Made by a program: the position numbers and the translations under genes
Shown: positions 43,509 to 52,469 of the stretch, one piece after another
Layout: each line of letters begins with the position of its first letter
Numbering within the stretch: the first letter of the stretch is position 1
Notes under the pieces: generated by a model
Told to the model about the DNA's origin: nothing
Database searches by the model: none
Seen by the model: only the letters and a program-made list of their open reading frames with translations
Source of the DNA: Symbiodinium natans
Lineage: Eukaryota; Sar; Dinophyceae; Suessiales; Symbiodiniaceae
DNA length: 64,000 nucleotides
Assembly: GCA_905221605.1 (NCBI GenBank)
Contig: CAJNDS010000014.1
Coordinates: 1-64,000, forward strand
Direction: 5' to 3'

Positions 43509-44079
43509 AATGTATGTGTGCATGTATGTACAAATAATCAAATAAAGATAAACAAACAAACAAGAATAAAATTATAAATAAATAAATAAATGCCTAGGTA
43601 TACACATGTACATATATATATATATATATGTATGTCAATGTACATTTATATATGTGTATGTACATTCACGTGTATGCCCCTGCGGGGACTCTAGTTCAGA
43701 ACAATCCCCCCCTTCTAGCTCGCCCTAAACCCTAAACCCTAAACCCTAAACACTAAACCCTAAACCTTAAGCCACTAAACCCTGAACCCTATCGGAGTTT
43801 GCATGGCTTGGGTCCTGGGGCAGGCCATGCGCTTTCGAGTTACTCCGAACACCCCAACACGCCTTTTTAACACCCTGTAGGGTTTAGGGTTTAGGGTTTA
43901 GGGTTTAGGGTTTAGGGTTTAGGGTGTAGGGTGTAGGGTGTAGGGTGTAGGGTGTAGGGTGTAGGGTTTAGGAAGGGCCCCTAAGTGCCGTTTCTAAACT
44001 CCCCCTCCTTTAGCTTGTCGATGTCGGGATTTGCGCTCAACTCGATGGGAATCTCCGCAGTCGACGCTGCGCAGCCCAT
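41535..44079 (-). CDS. LURP-one-related (tubby-like fold) protein, multi-exon
   Basis: Minus-strand exons: 44079-44000 (start MGCAASTAEIPIELSAN, an N-myristoylation-type MGCxxS), 43422-about 43303 (VFDSKFVVPEGK then LRLQAKVFSFSGDSYK), about 42599-42379 (IVDANDSGKVMFQCLGKF then CDAEGIPLFVIKEPL), about 42230-42153 (TENLKSATGNPIQLNGKM), about 41989-41911 (GGIWLGDVKVGQPIAKV), 41654-41535 (LLEIPPGVDSALVLAMVLAY then EQMEQSYY and stop). LURP-one-related proteins (plant LOR family) share DxxGxxxF strands and a C-terminal PGVDxALxLAxxxxxDE helix; these are visible here. Total length, about 240 residues, fits the family (about 200). Introns carry telomeric tracts and TIR elements. Several junctions keep frame when removed between short direct repeats: GAT, GTCC, GCAT, AAGGAC. 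The exon 1 to 2 join is not resolved. Likely membrane-tethered by lipid; function unknown. Confidence 0.8.
41675..41720 (-). repeat. Telomere-like tract in LURP-one-like intron
   Basis: About 6 units. Confidence 0.94.
41822..41910 (-). repeat. Telomere-like tract in LURP-one-like intron
   Basis: About 12 units. On the coding strand it starts directly after AAGGACTTAG. Confidence 0.95.
41994..42152. mobile_element. Family G TIR element with a telomeric tract inside; acts as intron
   Basis: Left CTTGGTAGCCCAGTA, right GGTACCACCAGGCTACCAAG, with ATGC immediately outside both ends (41990-41993, 42153-42156). The interior from 42007 to 42085 is a perfect TTTAGGG run. It lies exactly between two LURP-one-like coding segments. 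Confidence 0.88.
42007..42085 (+). repeat. Telomere-like tract nested in a TIR element
   Basis: About 11 perfect units. Confidence 0.97.
42233..42378. mobile_element. Element with CTTAGTCATAGTTGGGTACC end plus telomeric tract; acts as intron
   Basis: On the coding strand it begins CTTAGTCATAGTTGGGTACC and ends in CCCTAAA units then CCTAG. GTCC(C) flanks both sides. A relative with CTACCCAACTATGACCAAG is at 48275-48510 (family H). Confidence 0.65.
43222..43308 (-). repeat. Telomere-like tract in LURP-one-like intron
   Basis: About 12 units. Confidence 0.95.
43460..43670. repeat. AT microsatellite cluster
   Basis: (TA)n, (TG)n, (AAAT)n and mixed ATGTA runs between the second and first coding exons of the LURP-one-like gene. 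Confidence 0.9.
43878..43970 (+). repeat. Telomere-like tract with homogenised GGGTGTA block
   Basis: Six TTTAGGG units then seven GTGTAGG units, then TTTAGG. Confidence 0.95.
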
Positions 44080-44357
44080 GCTCGGCAAGGGGAAGGCTCG
44101 GTGAAACGGAGCGCAAGCTAAACCGATGCTTGGCTTTCAAACTGCGCCGCGGCAATCCGTTTAGGGTTTAGGGTTTAGGGCTTGGGGTTTAGGGCTTAGG
44201 GTTAGGGTTTAGGGTTTAGGGCTTAGGGTTTAGGACAGCGTTGAGGGCCTTTCAGCCTGTCCAGGTTCTCTCTCTCTCTCTCTCTACTCCCGACTTCCTG
44301 ACTTGTGCCAACCATCCTCTAACCTGCACTTCATAAACCTTACAGCACGGTTCAAAG

Positions 44358-44390
<33 letters not shown>

Positions 44391-44931
44391 GCATAGAAAA
44401 CTTACAGAAGTATATATATATATATAGGTATATACATACACACACATATATATATATATATATATTATTACACCCTTGTTCTATCAAGCCTGAAACCCCA
44501 CATTTCAGTAAGGGAATTACAATTAAACATTGCCCAGCTGCGGCATGTTGTCGCCCCGGTCCTGCTTCGCCTGGGTGAGGTGTGACCTGTCAGGCTTATA
44601 GGGTTTAGGGGTTTAAGGTTTAGGGTTGAGCGTGTAAAAATTAGAGCTAGAATTTAGGGTTTAGGGTTCAGGGTTTAGGGGTTTAGGGTTTAGGGTTTAG
44701 GGCTTAGGCTTTAGGGTTTAGGGTTTAGGGGTTTAGGCTTTAGTGGCGTAATTCGGGGGCTCAGAGGCACAGGGGTGTAGGCCCTGAGGAGGCATCGGAA
44801 TGTCGTCCCTAGACCCGAACTTTGGTGGTTTCGGGCTTTCAAGGCTTCGGCTTAGGGGAGATACATGTTTGGGACCCTAAGCCCTAAGCCCTAAACCCTA
44901 AACCCTAAACCCAAGTTAAACCCTTTGCAGA

Positions 44932-45141
44932 CTGCAACCCAGTTCTCCTGGTGACTGCAGATATTGCATCAGGCGCCACCTCCCCAATCCTGAACCGCCT
45001 GAACCCCCTACACACCTCAATAGTAGGTGCCAGACCCCTGAAGCCCGCAACCAAGAACCTAAAAAGAAAACGAGGCTCCAATGCGCCTAACCCCCTTCAA
45101 AACCCGAATGAAGCCCTGCAATGCATAATTATGAATTGGGA
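44932..45141 (+). CDS. Exon, about 70 codons, ends at a TIR element
   Basis: After CCCTTTGCAG| the plus frame is open to the family I element at 45142: LLVTADIASGATSPILNRLN, then a basic stretch KNLKRKRGSNAPNPLQN and NEALQCIIMN. Removing the element with one AATT copy continues FES then TAA. Possibly a nuclear protein; no family recognised. Confidence 0.5.
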
Positions 45142-45240
45142 TGTTCCCCCTTGTACTTGCAGTCCTTCATACAGGGATTATAGTACCCCCCCCCCACTCT
45201 ACTCCCTATTGAAGACTGTTAGTATAAGGGGGAACATCCC
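45142..45240. mobile_element. TIR element, family I (TGGGATGTTCCCCC ends)
   Basis: GGGATGTTCCCCCTTGTACT at the left pairs with TAGTATAAGGGGGAACATCCC at the right. Interior GTCC/GGACTGTTAG blocks also pair. AATT flanks both sides. Other copies: 46108-46201 and 49777-49880. Confidence 0.88.
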
Positions 45241-45254
45241 AAATTTTGAGTCCT

Positions 45255-45340
45255 AAACCCTAAACCCTAAACCCTAAATCCTCAACCCTCAACCCCAAAC
45301 CCTAAACCCTAAACCCTAAACCCCAAACCCCAAACCCTCC
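45255..45340 (-). repeat. Telomere-like tract (CCCTAAA)n, variants
   Basis: About 12 units with CCCCAAA and CCCTCAA variants. Confidence 0.92.
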
Positions 45341-45941
45341 CTGAAGCCGCGAGTCCCGGGCGCGAGCCGAAGCAACGCTGCGGAGCGGCTGCGCAGGGCC
45401 TGCGGGGTTCAGGGTTTTAAGTTTTAGGGTTTAGGGTGTAGGGTTTTAGGGCTTCAGGTTTTAGGGTTTAGGGTGCAGAGTTTTAGGGTTTAGGGTTTAG
45501 GGTTCAAGTTGGGGGGGGGGTGGGGGGGAAGGTGACAAGCTGGGATTTGGGTCAGGGTTCAGGGTTGTTGGGACATGGGGCCCGTTGTTTGTAGAGGCAC
45601 CGTGATGTGCTGCTGCGGGTTTCGGGTGGGTCTCAGAGTCTAGGCGTCAAACGCAGCGCGCGGCCAGAATCCTACCGACCCTTTACCTCCACTTACCCAA
45701 GTATTGGGTTCGTAAACTTCAAGGGACTCTGCCTAGGACCCCTAAGATTGTACCCCTTGTTCTCTACAATGGATTGTAGGATCCTTGAACCACCACACTA
45801 ATTTCGTAGCCCACTAAATTTGACTAGGTACCATGGGGAGTTTTTCGACTATGACGGGACGGTTCCGGGACACATACATGCAACTGTTGGACTTAAGTTA
45901 AGGAAGGCTTGTGCTCCGATCCTTTATGCTCAAGAATTACC

Positions 45942-46519
45942 TTAATCGCGCGGAGCAAAAGTGATCGAGTCATTTGCAGAAAGAAGCTTCTGCATTTGTA
46001 TTACCCTAAAACCCTAACCCTAAACCCTTGATCCCTAAACCCTAAGCCCCAACCAAAACCTTCGAGACGAGCTCGCTCAGCCTTGAGGTATACAGGTTTA
46101 CTTCGGGATGTTCCCCCTTCTACTAACAGTCCTTAATCGGGATTTGAATAGGGGGTATTATAATCCCCATTACGGACTGTTAGTATAAGGGGGGGACATC
46201 CACAGCTTTACTCTTGACACAATATCAAGCATCCTCTTGCCAACTCTCTGATGTCTTGCGCCAAAGCGAGCAATGTGAACAAAGTCACCTGACACGAGCA
46301 GGCCTCCACAAAAGGTCACTAACATCCCAGAAAGAAGCCTCGACACATTGGGGGTCTGAACCCTAAACCCTAAACCCTAAACCCTAAACCCTAAACCCTA
46401 GACCCTAAACCCTAAACCCTAAACCCTAAACCCTAAACCCTTTGGCGGCAATCAGAACTCGTCAGCTGCAGCCAGGCCTCTCGAAGCCGCGCCTCTCGCG
46501 CGCCTGAAGCTCGAAACCG
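45942..46519 (-). CDS. Four-exon gene, unrecognised, one membrane-like segment
   Basis: Minus-strand exons: 46519-46439 (GAREARLREAWLQLTSSDCR, donor AGG|GTTTAG); 46355-about 46203 after GGTTCAG| (SRLLSGMLVTFCGGLLVSG then HIARFGARHQRVGKRM); about 46103-46060 (NLYTSRLSELVSK, donor AAG|GTTTTG); 45989-45942 after ATGCAG| (KLLSANDSITFAPRD and TAA). Joins 1-2 and 3-4 are in-phase GT-AG. Between exons 2 and 3 lies a family I element; near-identical AGTAAA(G/C)CTGT occurs on both sides and removing one copy plus the element keeps the frame. Hydrophobic MLVTFCGGLLV suggests a membrane segment. Confidence 0.65.
46108..46201. mobile_element. TIR element, family I, acting as intron
   Basis: Left CGGGATGTTCCCCCTTCTACTA, right TAGTATAAGGGGGGGACATCC. 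Sits inside the coding frame of the surrounding gene. Confidence 0.88.
46366..46440 (-). repeat. Telomere-like tract forming an intron
   Basis: About 10 units. On the coding strand it supplies the donor AGG|GTTTAGGG. Confidence 0.96.
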
Positions 46520-46819
46520 GCTAAGGGGTTTAGGGTTTAGGGTTTAGGGTTTAGGGTTTAGGGTGTAGGGTTCAAACCTCAACTTGCTCCATCTATTATG
46601 GCCTACGTACACTCAGGGCTTAGGGTTCAGGGTTTGAGGATTTAGGGTTTTAGGGTTTTGGGTTCAGGGCTTACGGTTCAAAGGGTTTGGGGTTTACATC
46701 TGAATGTGGGACTGAATGAACCCAAAGATTGGGATCCTAGATTTGCTATTGCTCTGATGCTTCTTCCCTAACATAGGTTAGGGTTTAGGGTGCAGGGTTT
46801 CTGCAAGGGTGACGGTTCT

Positions 46820-46880
46820 TGAGCGAGCATTGAGCATTGAGAATTGAGCACTGAGCATTGAGCATTGAGCATTCAGCATT
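46820..46880 (+). repeat. Short tandem repeat GAGCATT
   Basis: Seven to eight imperfect copies of the heptamer GAGCATT. The period equals that of the telomeric unit but the sequence is unrelated. Confidence 0.85.
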
Positions 46881-47100
46881 TGGGGTTTAGGGTGTAGGGT
46901 TTAGGTTTTAGGTTTTAGGGTTTAGGTTTTAGGGTTCTTAATTCAGGTTCAGCCTGCGGCCACCAGCTCCTGGCGGGCGTCGGTCAGGCCCCGGCGCGAC
47001 TCCTTCGGCAGGGCTAGGGCCGAGGTTTGGGGGTTTCTTCGTAGCCGAGGTCTGATGTAGGGTTTAGGGTTTAGGGTTTAGGGTTTAGGGATTGGGGCAA

Positions 47101-47217
47101 TTACTTGCTAGCCCAGTAGCCGCATCACAATAAGGGCACCCTTTTGTTGGGGCTGGTTACTTTATCAGGGAGCCTGGAACCCCCAAACAAGGGTCAAGGG
47201 CACTGCTGGGCCATCAA
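47101..47217. mobile_element. TIR element, family G-like
   Basis: TTGCTAGCCCAGTAGCC to GGCACTGCTGGGCCATCAA. GGATTGGGGC lies near both ends (about 47091 and 47218), a 10 bp direct repeat. Confidence 0.7.
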
Positions 47218-47239
47218 GGATTGGGGCTTGCAGGGCTTA

Positions 47240-47321
47240 CTTGGAGGTTCATGGGTAGGTATTATAAGTATGGTAGCTATACTTGTATAACGCTATTTGG
47301 GCACTTCCAGCCCCCTCCAAG
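47240..47321. mobile_element. TIR element, family A, short copy
   Basis: Starts CTTGGAGGTTCATGGGTA and ends CCCCCTCCAAG. Confidence 0.6.
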
Positions 47322-47675
47322 TACAGGGTCAGGGCTTAGGGGCTGTATGGGCTTCTAGGGCTCAGGGACTATAGGGTCTAGGGGTTGGGCGCTGCAGGGT
47401 CTATGATTCATCTCCTCAGCCGGGTAAAGGCAGCCAGGCTTTTTAGGGCTCACGGATTAGGGTTTAGGAAAGTTTGGGGTCTACGGGGTCTACGGGGTCT
47501 AGGGTTCAGGGCTTCCATTTGGGGTTTCTACGACGTTGAAACATTGACACACATGTAAGGGTTTGTCTGGTTCGTGGCTTTGAGCTGTTTGGCTTAGGGG
47601 TTTGGGGACAGCTTCTCCCTTACCGGGGCAGTAAGGTTGTGGGGTTTAGGGTTTAGGGGTTTGACAAGGCCTCAC

Positions 47676-47966
47676 CACTTCTGACACGCAGTGTCTCACT
47701 GAAGCCCTACACCAAAAGCTAAGCTTTCCGCTTGCAGAAGTTGAAAATCCTGCGCGTAAAGCTCCTACAGTACGCCATGCTCCCCCGTGGGACCGCAGGG
47801 AGGCACCACTCCCAGACACAAAGCTTAAACCTAAATCCCCAAACCCGAAACCCAACCCTAAACCTCCCAAATGCAACTCTTCAAATGCTGGTGTGTCGGA
47901 AGGGTCCTCACATTGCTCGCGGAGCTTCCGCAAGGCCAGATCCTCCTGGGGAAGTTGTCCAGGTGC
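47676..47966 (-). CDS. Two-exon gene segment with telomeric donor
   Basis: Exon 47966-47864 follows AGCCTCTGTCAG| and reads QLPQEDLALRKLREQCEDPS then TPAFEELHLG, ending GGGAG|GTTTAGGG. Exon 47764-47676 follows ACTGTAG| and reads ALRAGFSTSASGKLSFWCRA then HCVSEV, with donor GTG|GTGAGG. The two join in phase. The first is charged and probably disordered. Family unknown. Neither true start nor stop was found. Confidence 0.6.
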
Positions 47967-48233
47967 CTGACAGAGGCTGAGGGTTTAAAGTTCGTAGCTT
48001 CTTTTGTAGGGGGGTTCCCCAAGAATTAAACACTAAACAACCTAAAACCTTTAAAGCCACAAAGACCTAAACCCCAAATCCGGCTAACACTGAGACCATG
48101 AAACCCTGAACCCTGAGAGTTTAGGACCCCTAAATCCTGAAACGCTAAACCCTTTCTTACCTCTTGTCGGGCTTAGGGTTTATTTCGGGTTGAGGGGTTT
48201 ACTAGTTCATGGTGGGGATCGTATTCAGAATTC

Positions 48234-48274
<41 letters not shown>

Positions 48275-48276
<2 letters not shown>

Positions 48277-48510
48277 TTCCTTATTGAGTTTAAGTACCCT
48301 TAAAAATGTAAAATGATAATCCCCTCCCCCTAATATTAAACCCCCCCTACCCCCTAATATTAACCCCCCCCCCCCCCCCCCCCAATATACTAGAATATAA
48401 CTATAATGGGGGGGGGGGGGGTCTTAATAATGGGGGGGGGGGTATTTAATATTAGGGGGTAGGGGGAGGGGTTAATATTAGGGGGAGGGGACTACCCAAC
48501 TATGACCAAG
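48275..48510. mobile_element. Family H element with nested G/C-rich hairpin
   Basis: The right end CTACCCAACTATGACCAAG and left block TTATTGAGTTTAAGTACCCTTAAAAATGTAAAATG match the intron element at 42292-42378. Between them lies a long inverted repeat: CCCCTCCCCCTAATATTAA paired with TTAATATTAGGGGGAGGGG, with C and G runs of more than 12. Confidence 0.75.
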
Positions 48511-49017
48511 TTTAGGGTTGATGTTGACAACTTTTTGGGCTTCGCTATGCTTCGGCCTTGGAAGGGTTTCCCTGCCATCCCAACAAATCCTAGCAGCACA
48601 GGCAAATGGGTTTAGTTAGGGTTTAGGAGTTGGGGTTTAGGGTTTAGGGTTTAGGGTTTAGGGTTTAGGGTGGTTTAGGGTTAGGGTTTAGGGTTTAGGG
48701 TTTGGGGTTTAAGTCTTGCGTTGTAAGCACATGCGCTTGGAATATTCATTCCCCCTACATCCAGCCGCCTCAGCCGCCTGCACCGTATCCCAAACAAACA
48801 GTACATGGCCTCTTGCGCGAAACGCTGGGAACAGCCATAGTTAAGGACAGAAATTCGGTTCTCCAGGAGTCCCAGATTGGGCGTAAGGTTTAGGGTTCAG
48901 GGTTTAGGCGCTGAGGCTTATTCCTTGAAACCCTGCAGCCCGGACGCCAAGCCTCAAATACAGACCTTCAACCCAACACTCTGCACTCTACTCTCTAAAC
49001 CCAACCGAATTCCGTAG
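48511..49017 (+). CDS. Three-exon gene, complete 3' end, unrecognised
   Basis: Plus-strand exons: 48511-48609 directly after the element end CCAAG| (DVDNFLGFAMLRPWKGFPAI, ending AAATGG|GTTTAG); 48714-48887 after GGTTTAAG| (VVSTCAWNIHSPYIQPPQPP ... LLRETLGTAIVKDRNSVLQE, ending CGTAAG|GTTTAG); 48916-49017 after CGCTGAG| (SLKPCSPDAKPQIQTFNP ... SKPNRIP and TAG). Lengths 99, 174 and 102 bases are all whole codons and both joins are GT-AG in phase 0. Both donors are formed by the telomere-like heptamer. A Pro-rich segment lies in the second exon. No family recognised; upstream exons probably exist beyond the element. Confidence 0.68.
48636..48712 (+). repeat. Telomere-like tract forming an intron
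   Basis: About 10 units within the 48610-48713 intron. Confidence 0.96.
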
Positions 49018-49121
49018 ACCCCTTCCACTAGTCCAGAAGATGCCCGGAGTACCCCATTGAAAGAAGCATTTTGCCCCATTGAAAGAAGCATTTGGCCCTT
49101 GTTAAGGGGTACTTTGAGGGT

Positions 49122-49243
49122 TGTTAGGGCTTAGGGCTTAGGGCTTAGGGCTTGGGGCTTAGGGCTTAGGGCTTAGGGCTTAGGGCTTAGGGCTTAGGGT
49201 TTAGGGTTTAGGGTTTAGGGTTTAGGGTTTAGGGTTTAGGGTT
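49122..49243 (+). repeat. Telomere-like tract with GGGCTTA block
   Basis: About ten GGGCTTA units followed by seven TTTAGGG units: a sharp switch between two homogenised variants. Confidence 0.96.
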
Positions 49244-49247
49244 GGGG

Positions 49248-49339
49248 GTGTTCAAGCCTGGAAGGCCTCTTCCTCTGCCGGCTGCGTCTGCTGCGCAGCG
49301 CACCACGCCTGACACTGCCCATAAACGCACTTTCATGTA
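49248..49339 (+). CDS. Exon candidate after a telomeric tract
   Basis: Plus frame VFKPGRPLPLPAASAAQRTT then PDTAHKRTFM, with stop TAG or donor TTCAT|GTAGGA. Confidence 0.38.
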
Positions 49340-49421
49340 GGACTTAGGGTTTTCTTTAGGGTTTAAGGGCCATTCAAGCAGGGTTCGGGGCTTCGGGTCT
49401 ATCTAGGCTGTAGTCTTTGAT

Positions 49422-49709
49422 ATGCTAGGTGCACTAGGAGCCCTGATCCCCTCTCAGCCACTTGGCTCTAAACCCTACAACCCCATGACCCCGAAACCCG
49501 AAGTAGAACCCCACCCCTATCCTAAACCTCCACCCTCAACCCGCCACATCCCTTTCGAACCTCCAAACCCTAAACCGCCCGAATTAGACCCTCGTTCCCC
49601 CCGCCTCCCCACAACCACACCCCCCCCCTCTCCACCCCCGGGGAAAAAGAAAAAAGTACTAAAACACAAAGAAAAACCTAAACCACCATCCCGAAACCAT
49701 AATTTTTAG
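49422..49709 (+). CDS. Pro-rich ORF, 95 codons
   Basis: Open plus frame, Pro/Lys-rich, with C-terminal GKKKKVLKHKEKPKPPS. Part of it derives from degenerate CCCTAAA-like DNA, which encodes NPKP-type residues, so it may be repeat-driven. The first codon is ATG at 49422. Confidence 0.3.
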   Translation: MLGALGALIPSQPLGSKPYNPMTPKPEVEPHPYPKPPPSTRHIPFEPPNPKPPELDPRSPRLPTTTPPPSPPPGKKKKVLKHKEKPKPPSRNHNF

Positions 49710-49776
49710 GCCCTATAACCGATAGATTACCCCCGAGAAACAGATGAATAAACCATAATCCCTAGGCCCTATAACC

Positions 49777-49880
49777 TGGGATGATCCCCCTTGATACGAG
49801 CAGTCCTTTTTTAGGGATTATAGTACCCCCCATGAGAATCCCTATGATGGACGTTTAGTATAAGGGGGAACATCCCAACC
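49777..49880. mobile_element. TIR element, family I
   Basis: TGGGATGATCCCCCTTGATA to TATAAGGGGGAACATCCCA with ACC on both sides. Confidence 0.85.
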
Positions 49881-50034
49881 CAAAATGAAACGCATAATTT
49901 CCCCAGAAAAACAGCTGAATAAATCATAATCCTAAACCCTAAACCCTAAACCCTAACCCCTAAACCCAAAATGCCCGATGACCCTAAACCCTAAACCCTA
50001 AACCCTAAATGCCCTATGACCCAAAACTTCCCAC

Positions 50035-50112
50035 AGAGAAAGCAGCTGAAGGGCCTGCTCCACCGGAGCGGGAAGGCACGCCTCGAGAGCCACAAGCCTC
50101 GGCGCCCTAAAC
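50035..50112 (+). CDS. Terminal exon candidate with CACAG acceptor
   Basis: CTTCCCACAG| is followed by two open frames ending in TAA (KQLKGLLHRSGKARLESH... or EKAAEGPAPPEREGTPREP...). The frame depends on the missing upstream exon. Confidence 0.38.
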
Positions 50113-50300
50113 CCTAAACCCTAAACCCTAAAACCCTAAACCCTAAACCCTAAACCTCAAACCCTAAACCCTAAACCCTAAACCTCAAACCCTAAACCCT
50201 AAACCCTAAACCCTAAAAAACCCTAAACCCTAAACCCTAAAAAACCACTAAAAAACACCGCAAACCCTTAAAACCCTAAACCCCTTATCCCTTGACCCCA
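50106..50300 (-). repeat. Telomere-like tract (CCCTAAA)n with indels
   Basis: About 20 units with A-run length changes such as CCCTAAAAAA. Confidence 0.93.
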
Positions 50301-50608
50301 AAACCCTAAACCTAAGGCAAAAAAGAAAGCTTTTGAGGTGGCCTTACAGGCTTCATAGGGCTTGCGGGATGGAGGCTCAGAACCTTCTTAGGGTGCAGGG
50401 TTTAAGGGGGTTTAGGGGTTTAAGGGGTTCAGGGTTTAGGGTTCAAACCCAAATCCTAAAGTACGGTAGATAAAGCGAGAGCGAGCACATGAGTGAGCGA
50501 GATGGAAAGGTCGAGAGAAAGAGAGAGAGGAAGAGAGACACGACGTAAACGCTATGCTCAAAACCCCGACAAGCCGTAATCCTAACGCTTTTAGGGTATT
50601 TAAGCTGC

Positions 50609-50798
50609 TAGGGTCGCACGAGGCGGTTGAGACCCTGAACCCTGAACTCCGAACCCTGAAGCAAACTGGCAACAGAAAGAACCTTGTTGGGGCTTCTGGT
50701 TTAGGATCCAGGGTCTAGGGTGGTGCTGAAGCCACAACACACCAGGCGCCACACACCTCTGACGACCCAACCGTTCAGTCCAAACACTTTTACACACA
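50609..50798 (+). CDS. Two exon candidates separated by a short intron
   Basis: Plus frame LGSHEAVETLNPELRTLKQT then GNRKNL; a 41-44 bp intron |GTTGGG...GTCTAG| would join in phase to GGAEATTHQAPHTSDDPTVQ and SKHFYTQNP then TAA. Confidence 0.42.
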
Positions 50799-50830
50799 GA
50801 ACCCCTAACATTCAGGGGGCTCCCTAAAAC

Positions 50831-50946
50831 CTGGGTAGCCCAGTAACCATATTATGATAAGGACAACCTTGTGGGGGGGGTTGGTTGCTTTATATCGTAA
50901 CCTAGGTTCAAAAAAAGGGCTAAAGGCTACCTACCTGGCTACCAAG
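50831..50946. mobile_element. TIR element, family G
   Basis: CTGGGTAGCCCAGTAACC to CTACCTGGCTACCAAG with AACC on both sides. Confidence 0.82.
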
Positions 50947-51224
50947 AACCCATTTCGAGACACTCGAGCACCCCCCCGCCCCCCCCTCCCCCCTCCCCCG
51001 TCTCAGGTCAGGGCCCCTGCCCTTTCAGGCCTCAGTCAAAGTGTCAGTCAGAGCGCTAGCAGCAAAGCAAGTTCTTCGAATCTGGCCTGTCTGACACTTG
51101 CGACCCTCAACCCTGCTCTCAATTCCCTGAATCCTAAAACCCTAAGCCCTAAACCCTAAGCCCTAAACCCTAAGTCCTAAGCCCTAAGCCCTAAACCCTA
51201 AACCCTAAACCCTAAACGAACCCT

Positions 51225-51315
51225 GCCAGCCGGATCCCGGATTGGAACCTCGGAGGCTGCTGAGCCGCCTGCCGTCTGCATCCACCGCTGCCTCGGATCG
51301 ACGAAGCCTGGTGTC
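51225..51315 (-). CDS. Exon candidate
   Basis: Minus frame GFVDPRQRWMQTAGGSAASE then VPIRDPAG, followed on the coding strand by CAGG|GTTCGTTTAGGG. A second minus frame is open. Confidence 0.35.
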
Positions 51316-51568
51316 TAGGGTTTAGGGGTTTAGGGGTTTAGGGTTTAGGGTTTAGGGTTTAGGGTGTAGGGTTTAGGGTTTAGGGTTTAGGGTTTAGGGT
51401 TTAGGGTTTAGGGTTTAGGGTTTAGGGGTTAGGGGTTAGGGGGTTAGGGTTTAGGGTTTAGGGTTTAGGGTTTAGGGTTTAGGGTTTAGGGTTTAGGGTT
51501 TAGGGTTTAGGGGTTAGGGGCTGGGGTTTAGGGTTTAGCATTTAGGATTTAAGGTTTAGGGTTTAGGA
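51316..51568 (+). repeat. Longest telomere-like region, TTTAGGG with variants
   Basis: About 33 units over 250 bp, interrupted by GTTAGGG variants. Confidence 0.96.
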
Positions 51569-51686
51569 GGACTTCGAATGTCTATAACTCCAGGCTTTGG
51601 GTTCTGGCTTAGCCTCGACCTCCCAAAGTAACATGGCCGTGCTTACCCGTTGTAGTGTAGCTTGAGGCGATTACGACTTCTGCCCT

Positions 51687-51773
51687 AAACCCTAAACCCT
51701 AAACCCTAAACCCTAAACCCTAAACCCTAAACCCTGAACCCTTAAACCCTAAACCCCAAACCCTAAACCGTGG
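51687..51773 (-). repeat. Telomere-like tract bracketed by a 16 bp direct repeat
   Basis: About 12 units. TTACGACTTCTGCCCT occurs at 51671-51686 and again at 51774-51789. Confidence 0.97.
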
Positions 51774-51774
51774 T

Positions 51775-52136
51775 TACGACTTCTGCCCTGGGGAGTCAAG
51801 CAAGCAGGTTGGCCCTTGCCACATTCTAAACAGCTCCCAAATAGGATCCTCCGAAGTGCAAGAAGTGACACTTCCAATATCCCAAGGTCCTATATACACG
51901 CGAGAAAAGGTAACCGTAAGCCGTAAACCCTATACGTTAAGGTGACCCACATGAGAGACGAGCGTTTAGGGTCTAGAGCTCCGAGTCGTAGGGTACAGTA
52001 TCAGGGTTTAGGGGTTAAGGTTTAAGTTTTGGGGTTCAGGGTTAGCAGGACTTCATCTCTCTCTCAGCCTCCTTGCCTCCAGTAGCGCCAGGAAGCGCAG
52101 CCGAAGCGTACGAGCTGCATCAGACCAACCTTTGCG
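51775..52136 (+). CDS. Two-exon gene segment beside the bracketed tract
   Basis: Exon 51775-51909 is open: DFCPGESSKQVGPCHILNSS, then SEVQEVTLPISQGPIYTREK|GTAACC. Exon 52068-52136 follows CATCTCTCTCTCAG| and reads LPPVAPGSAAEAYELHQTNL, with donor TTTGCG|GTGAAG. The same frame is open from the left copy of the 16 bp repeat. The phase of the join differs by one unless another donor is used. Confidence 0.48.
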
Positions 52137-52469
52137 GTGAAGGGGGGTTGCGGGTGTAGGGGTTTAGGGGTTTAGGGGTTTAGGGGTTGCGGGTTTAGGG
52201 GGTTTAGGGTTTAGGGGTTGACGGGGTGAGGGCTGCAGGGTTGCGGGTTCAGGGGTTTAGGGTTGAGGGAGGCTTTAGCGGCTTTCCCACCCGGTTCTGC
52301 CTTAGATAGTCCCTATTTCTGAGTACCCGAGATATCAGGTTCCATGTTTAGGGTTTAGGGTGTAGGGATTGTAGTAGAACCCGACCAAAGGAATATAGAA
52401 ACCCTCAACCCTAGACCCTAGACCCTAAACCCTATAAACCTATAAACCCTAAACCCTAAACTGAACCCC

